A stretch of DNA of 64,000 nt, from NCBI GenBank assembly GCA_013397845.1, contig VZTG01005264.1, positions 62,001 through 126,000 on the forward strand, in the 5' to 3' direction. The translations under genes were made by a program, and so were the position numbers. Positions 58,704 to 64,000 of the stretch are shown here, in pieces (position 1 is the stretch's first letter; every line of letters begins with the position of its first letter). The notes beneath the pieces are model-generated. The model was not told the origin of the DNA and ran no database searches. It worked only from the letters and a program-made list of their open reading frames with translations. The stretch is from Melanocharis versteri. Lineage: Eukaryota; Chordata; Aves; Passeriformes; Melanocharitidae.

Positions 58704-58846
58704 AATCACAGAATGGTTTGGGTAAGAAGGGACCTTAATGTTCATCTTGTTCCAACCCACCCTCACCATGGGCAGGGACACCTTCCACTAGAGCAGGTTG
58801 CTCAAAGCCCCATCCAACCTGGCCTTGAACACTTCCAGGGATGGGT
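58704..58846 (-). mobile_element. Short CR1 LINE 3' fragment (about 143 bp)
   Basis: The + strand starts AATCACAGAATGGTTTGGGT, then GAAGGGACCTTAATGTTCAT, CACCATGGGCAGGGACACCT and CCATCCAACCTGGCCTTGAA, ending at TTCCAGGGATGG. Close to the consensus of a young CR1 subfamily, with a truncation at about 58846. A 194-codon open frame crossing it on the + strand is antisense to the element and not a gene. Confidence 0.94.
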
Positions 58847-59760
58847 GGATGCAGATGTAGATATCTGCATTGTAGAGGCTCTACGTGTAGATAACAATAT
58901 GTCAGCTAAGCACCAGGAGCCCCCTTTACAGTCAGTGCAGGAGAACTGTCACTTCAAATATGCAGTTCATCTCTTTCAGGCACTTACTTCAGGATGAGAT
59001 GATTTGTGCCTCAAAAGCAGCTGCTTCTCCATATTACCTGTAAAAGGAATTTTTCTCAGATGGGAATGTCTACACTATAAATCTCTATGGCTTATATTTC
59101 TACACTTGGTCAGATGAATCCCGCTTCATGAATTTTTCAATATTTGTAGTCATTACATGAGGACTGGATAGCTTTTTTAAAAATACTCTATAGCTTGAAG
59201 AGAAGCATAGGCTTGATACAAAAAATACTGGACAAACTTCTATTAACTCAGGAAAATAAGAGAAAGGATTTGAATAGATGTCCTAAACTACCTCTGGATG
59301 CAGTGTCTTGACAATGAAAGTAGCCACATGGAACTATATCATATCATTATTCTCTTCTTTATTTATTTGGTAGGTCAAACCTACGTGGCCATGAATTTCA
59401 AATCTTCATGTCTGTGAGTTCTGTTTCACAGCATTATACAAGAAGCCCAGCTAAACAAACATTATCAGACATTATACATTCAGTGGAACATCCCTAGAGC
59501 TAGATTGCCAACAAGGTTTATTTGTTTGTAAACAGCAATTTTATTTCAACGTTTGAAGAAAGAAAATCTGCATTACACGTTCTGCGTCTGCCTTTCTCTA
59601 GCAAGACCCTGCCTGCATTGCCCTGTTTCAAAAGGGTGTAAAAGGCTTTTGTTTTTTCCTGGAAGTCTGGAATTGCTTCTTTTCTATTTTTTGTAGATCT
59701 TGGAATTGAGTTTTATTGCGACAGAAAGCACGTTTGCAGTGATAAAAATACATTTTCTAC
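58847..59760. other. Unique sequence, AT-rich
   Basis: No gene or repeat recognised. Confidence 0.4.
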
Positions 59761-59840
59761 ATTCATGAATTCATAAATTTTAAGAGCAAAAGGAACCATT
59801 ACATTCATCCAGCCTGAGGCATTGATAGATTTACTGCACA
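59761..59840 (-). mobile_element. Old CR1-type LINE, extreme 3' end
   Basis: ATTCATGAATTCATAAATTT, then TAAGAGCAAAAGGAACCATT, then CATTCATCCAGCCTGAGGCA resembles the reverse complement of the 3' end of the ancient CR1 family (ATTCATAGATTCATAGATTT, TAAGGCCAGAAGGGACCATT, GATCATCTAGTCTGACC). It belongs to the same family as the fragment at 39.3 kb but keeps the end that that copy lacks. Confidence 0.65.
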
Positions 59841-62800
59841 GGAGCTAATGGACCAGAGCACAGTCCCTTTGAGATGACAGGAGAGAATTTGTGCAGCTTT
59901 TTTGCCTCCCTCCTCATCATCATCAAGAGGGCAATCACCTTAGAGCTGCCTTGTTCAACACGGACCCTGCCTCTAGTCCAGCTTGAAAGAACATTTATTT
60001 AAACACAACATTTGAGAGAAAGCCAGGCTGCTTTCCCAAGCACCCAGAGAAAGCAAAGGTCAGCATACCCCCATCGCCCAGAGCACCTCAGCCACCTCTC
60101 CTTGACCCCGTTTGGTCTCCCAGCAGCACCAGACACCCCAAAGCAACAGTAGCTGCTGCCCCCGTGCTCAGGCTTTGTTCTTTACCTGCACAGTTCTCTC
60201 ATTGGGACGTGAAGCACTTGGCCCCTGGGACTCAGCTTATTGCCTCATAAAGCAGGATGGCAGGATTATTAATGTGGCAGAACTGCAGGATTTTCCAAGC
60301 AATTTATGAGTTACCATGGCAGTTCATTAGCTCTCAGCCCAATGACCCCTTCCTGGCGAGCATGAATCAAGCAGGAGGCACGCACACATCTAAATGTACG
60401 ACAGATATTCACATCAAAAACACATCCAAGGCCATATTTCCTCCATTTTGTTCAGCACATGTCCAACCGCAGCACTAAAACGTCACCAGTTATCAGGACT
60501 GATAACCAACCCACTGAAACACATCTAGACACAAAGAAATTCACAATTCCCCCCCCTTTTTTTCTCTTTTATTCTCATCAAGCCATTTCTGATGGATGCC
60601 TGCATTTGCAGAACAGCAGGTCCTTAGCAGAGGTTTTACATTTGCAGCCTCCATGGACTGCACAGGGAGGCACTGGGGACAGTGGACACTCTGAATGGCT
60701 CTCTTGACTTTCAGTGCTCAGATTAAAGTTTCATTTCACACACAGAAAAGCCCCTCATCCCCACTCAACAAAGGATTTGAGAAAATATTTAACTTTCATG
60801 GTAATTCTCCATAGGTCTTAAAATAAAGCACACACTTCAATGCTTCCTTGAGTCCAAGTGGCACTGTGTGTGTGAAAAAAATCCACAGGTTTTAGTGCAG
60901 TGCTCAGTTAGGACTTCAGCACAGGCCAAAAAAAAAAAGTCGAGCAAACCAGAGAGGAAAGAGATATAGAGAATTAAAGGGAGCCTTTGAAGTTAATAAC
61001 TGGACAATTAAGAAAATTAAAAGGTCTTGAGCACAGTAAGTTTTATCAGTAAGTACAAAGCCACTATCAAGCTACACACAGATACTACAAATACAATGTT
61101 TTATACCAAAGAAAGACAGAGACAAAGGAAGATGTTTGGGGGAAGAGGAAAAAAGGAGAGAAAAACTTCTAGTAAGTTTTTATTGCATTATTTTTCTCAG
61201 TTGCACTAATGCTTTTTTATTTTCTTTTCTCCTCTAAGATTCTCACGCATTTTAAAGAAAAGGCAGAGCTAAAATTTTTAAATCTGCCTCTATTACAGCT
61301 GCCACACTCAGAACTCAACCTCACCATGCCTTATGTGCTCCCCAGAATGAACTTGCCTTTTCCTTTTGAAAAAATAATTAATGTATTTATTAGTGCAGGA
61401 CCCACATACTAGAAAATCCCACTTTCCACACCATTCCATTAGCTGAATCTGGCTTTGGGCCAAATTTTCATATTCCAGCTCCTGCCAAGGTTCAGGTTTG
61501 GAATGTTTTCACATTGAAGGATTTTTCATCTGTTTCCTTGGCTAGGCTAATGGGACCTAATGCACACAAGAGATCTCTATCACACCAGGCAGCTGGGTAC
61601 TTGTTTGCTTCAATCATCTCGTACATACACACGAACTGGTGACGTTTCCCTCTCAGCTAAGGGATGCCAACAGGCCTTGAACCCATGATGCAAAGGGTAT
61701 AACTTGATATGGGAAACTGCTGACTTGAGACATTCCCACTGGCTGGAGTAAATACAACCAATATTTCAAAAATATACAGCCGGGCAAAAAGTTAGATTAC
61801 ACCTTTATTTAAGAACAGATTCATCAGCAAAATTTTGTGTGTCTGGCAGGAATTCTCATGTCCAATAAAACATGGAAGCTAGAGGAATGACCCTTCAAGA
61901 AATATGGATATGGCTTAAAGAAAGCAAAGGTGTTGCCTCATCCATTCACCTCTTGGAGATCTGGAATAGGGCCCAGCTCCTGCTGTCAAGCTAGAGAAGA
62001 ACAGCGTGGACATGATGACCTGAGAGACCTTGCAGATGTTCTCCTGCCAGGACTGGGAGACAAGACACCTCACCAGCTCTTCCCCAGGCATTGGTCTACA
62101 CAAACATCACCAGCCTGCCACAGGGTCCATCTCAGCTGTGATTTCTGCTAACAGCTCATGAGCTTTCACTTAATATTACCTTTGCCACCTCATAAATTAC
62201 TTCCTCAGCAGATTTTTCTTCATGAGTTGCTATCAGAAGAAGGCATATTGGTCTCTTTCCAGTCCTTCCCATGCTTTAGCACCAAAAGCAGAGTTCAGCT
62301 GCTCTGTCCCCACAGTTACTGAAGTTCCTCACAAGGGAAATGTCTGCATGAAGACTCTCCCACCCACACAGCCACATCCATCACTGTTCTTGCTCTCGCC
62401 ACCTCTTCTGAAGCAGCACAGCAGGTCAGTAACACTGGCCAAGGACACATGGCAGGACATTTCTGCCACAGTCTGGCTGACAGGGAGTGACAGAGAGGAC
62501 CAGACCGACTGCACTGCCTGGTCTCAGAGAGTGAGGGGGTCACCTACTTGAAGCAGCAACAAGAAGGTCGAAGTGATGCTCAGAGAAACCCATTTGTACA
62601 CCCGTCACATTTCCCAAGCTATGCCAGGGTCACTGCATCTTTCACTGATCTCCAGGAAACAGCAGCAAGGGACAACGTGTTTCCAAGTGCCAGAGGTGGG
62701 AAACAGGGATATGTGTTGAGATAAAGGCCATATGGAAGTGCAGTCACGTCCATTTGTCACAGCCTGTCCCTTTTCACTCCCACAGGTTTGGTGAAAGCAG

Positions 62801-64000
62801 GAGAGCACTGCACCAGGAGCCATAATGTGTGCAGCTTATGGAAACCTGAAACAAAGAGACAGCCAGCAGGAGGTTTTCTACGCTGCTATCATTCTCTAGG
62901 CCATAAGAATATCAAATTGTTTGGTTTTATCATTTCTTCTAAAAGAATTCTGGGAGTTACTCCTGTCTGGCACAAGCACATGGAACTGGAATGTGGTTTC
63001 TTGTTTATTTCATTTTCACATTTTGAATGACTTTGCTCTTTGAGACAAGAAATATGTGTCTGTTGATCACAAAATCCATCTTAGAGACATGTCTGAGATC
63101 ATGGTTTTGAAAAGGAGCCATGGCCACCTTCAAAGGATGAGGCAGATTTCACCCACGGAAAAGCAAAACATGCCATTTTGTGCTCTCAGTCCTGACTCAT
63201 TTCCTGATGCAGTTAGGCTTGGACTAGAGAGTTAAGGTCAGATTAAGAGATCGTTAGTGACTTTTATAGTGGACTTTGAGACCAGGACCGCAATGCCAGA
63301 ATAATGTTGTGGAGGCCTTTGAAGGAGAAATCCTCTTGGAAATACATCATGGAGCTCTGTTTGTTTTTCCTGGATTTTTGAGGGATGGAGCTCCTGTTTC
63401 TCCTGCTACATTGCCTTCGTTTCTGTCAAATCCCATGAGGATAAGCTTCTCTCCAGTCTTTTTATGAGAAAAGTGATATAAAAACATCACCTTCCTGACT
63501 AGCAAATTCACAGGGCTTTGCATGGATAGCCTTGCTACTTCTTGCTGCATCACTTCAAACAAAACCCAACCTTCCTGCCGCTCCTGCCAAGTGAAACACC
63601 AGCCAGACGAGCTGAGAGCCTGATGCTCCTGCAGCAATGTCTCTGCTCCTCAGGGTGCTGCACATCCACCATGCTGTAGCCACCACACAAAATGTTATAT
63701 TGACTCCATCTCAAATGCTTTCTGTCACACTCAGCATGCTGCAGTTAAACAGAGTGCATTACAGAGTGACCCACAAACCCATTGCTGTCTGAGGGCACAG
63801 AGATCTTCTCCTTCCCTACATGTCCCACTGTCTGCTCAGCACATTCACTACAGCACCAAAATTTCCACTTCCAGATGGATGCAGAAAGGAACACAGAGAG
63901 AGAGACTGAGCTGATCCTAGCAACAACTACGTAAGCAAAACCCTGAAGGAAATATTTTCATATATGTCAGCTACAAATGACCAAAATGTCATCACAGTAA
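59841..64000. other. Unique sequence to the window end, no gene recognised
   Basis: No coding gene, RNA or repeat family recognised in about 4.2 kb. The part at about 60245-60340 looks conserved (TTATTAATGTGG, CAATTTATGAG, TTCATTAGC), which is an impression only. A run of A at about 60929-60939 is the only simple repeat of note. Confidence 0.4.

Noticed and set aside
58413..58997. 194-codon open frame on the + strand
   Set aside because: Its middle part is the antisense of a CR1 fragment (58704-58846) and the rest has no recognisable features.
1..64000. CRISPR arrays, operons, phage or plasmid modules
   Set aside because: No regularly spaced repeats, no ribosome-binding sites and no long adjoining frames. 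The repeat content is vertebrate.
1..64000. Endogenous retrovirus or LTR elements
   Set aside because: I found no paired LTRs, primer-binding site or gag/pol/env-like frames. Solo LTRs without internal sequence could have been missed by eye.

Overview
This 64 kb window comes from a vertebrate nuclear genome, almost certainly a bird. The strongest evidence is about a dozen copies of the avian CR1 non-LTR retrotransposon, on both strands. Nearly all are truncated at their 5' ends, and most are recognisable by the 3'-terminal repeat ATTCTATG, seen on the + strand as AATCATAGAAT. There are older CR1 layers and a few eroded MIR-like SINE remnants. Open frames are short and start at arbitrary codons, base composition is AT-rich, and nothing resembles operons or ribosome-binding sites, so the window is not prokaryotic.

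I could not identify any protein-coding gene. The only gene I can call with confidence is a tRNA-Cys (anticodon GCA) on the minus strand at 40676-40747, with a complete cloverleaf and a T5 Pol III terminator. A CR1 fragment ends about 15 bp beyond its 3' end. The other likely functional feature is a CpG island at about 26.58-27.64 kb, interrupted by a 99-base assembly gap (26888-26986), which probably marks a promoter. Its gene and direction are unknown.

Layout: 1-3.3 kb, a CR1 (minus) and an old CR1 (plus). 3.3-10.1 kb, mostly unique sequence with simple repeats and a MIR-like remnant. 10.1-19.4 kb, five CR1 fragments in unique sequence. 19.4-26.5 kb, unique sequence. 26.6-27.6 kb, the CpG island. 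27.7-29.3 kb, two CR1 fragments flanking an unusual double inverted repeat (28588-28664). 29.3-37.7 kb, unique and AT-rich, with stretches that look conserved. 37.7-40.7 kb, an internally deleted CR1, a conserved-looking homeodomain-site-rich block, an old CR1, a young CR1 and the tRNA. 40.7-54.3 kb, unique sequence with two MIR-like remnants. 54.3-59.9 kb, four CR1 fragments, a possible coiled-coil exon and an octamer-containing AT-rich block. 59.9-64 kb, unique sequence.

The overall picture is a gene-poor intergenic or long-intron region with a few candidate regulatory islands. I found no new system of the operon or defence-island kind. The items most worth checking are the double inverted repeat, the CpG island, the tRNA/CR1 junction, the possible coiled-coil exon at 55.83-55.94 kb and the conserved-looking blocks.
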